This document shows, in pieces, positions 63,225-64,000 of a stretch of 64,000 bases of DNA. Position 1 is the stretch's first letter; each line of letters begins with the position of its first letter. Source of the stretch: an uncultured Methylibium sp. (GTDB lineage Bacteria; Pseudomonadota; Gammaproteobacteria; Burkholderiales; Burkholderiaceae_C); contig NZ_CADEFR010000020.1 in assembly GCF_902826655.1 (NCBI RefSeq), positions 1-64,000 of the forward strand, in the 5' to 3' direction. Below the pieces are notes generated by a model that was not told where the DNA came from, did no database searches, and saw only the letters and a list, made by a program, of their open reading frames with translations. Both the position numbers and the translations under genes were made by a program.

Positions 63225-63228
<4 letters not shown>
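62776..63228 (+). CDS. MaoC-like (R)-specific hydratase
   Basis: 150 residues of the hotdog MaoC family. The catalytic Asp/His motif is seen as DPQWFHTDPDAA, with FGGLIASGWHTCGIAMRL after it. Family members hydrate enoyl-CoA; here it may act on a dehydroadipyl-CoA intermediate. The start GTG overlaps the dehydrogenase stop, and its TGA overlaps the thiolase ATG. Confidence 0.88.

Positions 63229-64000
<772 letters not shown>

Overview
The window is high-GC bacterial DNA whose gene content fits a Burkholderiales betaproteobacterium of the Rubrivivax/Leptothrix/Ideonella type. Supporting features are a rng–glycosyltransferase junction, an aerobic benzoyl-CoA (box) operon, an aryl-polyene/xanthomonadin-type pigment cluster, GTGATC-type extragenic repeats, and dense packing with ATGA/GTGA start-stop overlaps. 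The genus is inference.

Layout: (1) 0.2-5.9 kb, minus strand: the edge of an aryl-polyene-like cluster (glycosyltransferase, acyltransferase, MipA/OmpV protein, chorismatase, flavin halogenase-like enzyme, methyltransferase). (2) 5.9-15.4 kb, housekeeping: a DUF853 ATPase, then yebC, purD, an acyltransferase, hemF, nadD, rsfS, rlmH, maf and rng. A small four-helix-bundle gene framed by inverted GTGATC repeats sits between yebC and purD. (3) 15.4-43.6 kb: a 28,173-bp integrated element (distance from core to core). It is bounded by two copies of the 3' end of rng and by two sets of 12-bp-period GGTAGC arm sites, with a tyrosine integrase at the left end. (4) 43.6-55.2 kb: cell-envelope genes (a GT9 glycosyltransferase whose start overlaps the original rng stop, four further glycosyltransferases, two methyltransferases, msbA, tolB-pal-cpoB). 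(5) 55.2-56.2 kb: tcdA and two tRNA-Lys genes with a strong terminator. (6) 56.3-64 kb: a DUF4863 gene diverging from a boxC-boxB-boxA-3-hydroxyacyl-CoA dehydrogenase-MaoC-thiolase operon with three TGCA-N6-TGCA-like operators. The thiolase runs off the window.

The centrepiece is at 17.5-31.3 kb. A translationally coupled operon encodes a DNA-type tRNA-guanine transglycosylase homologue (DpdA-like) between two paralogous DGQHR (DndB/DpdB-like) proteins. QueC, QueE and QueD follow (the preQ0 supply route), then an HNH protein and a third DGQHR protein. Upstream lie an SF1 UvrD-like helicase, an AddB/RecB-type nuclease with a four-Cys Fe-S signature, and a YaaA/DUF6884-like protein. Downstream lie a three-TM protein resembling Pycsar-type effectors and a HAD hydrolase. 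I read this as a variant 7-deazaguanine DNA modification system with its own restriction module, different in gene set from the described Salmonella dpd cluster.

The rest of the element is a defence/toxin neighbourhood: a 1276-residue methyltransferase-PLD-helicase-DUF3427 fusion, a second integrase, an IS110-family transposase, parDE, decayed higBA, a solitary MNT nucleotidyltransferase, a NYN-LOTUS protein and a HipA-like kinase paired with a HIRAN protein. All functional calls come from reading protein motifs and gene order; no database search was run.
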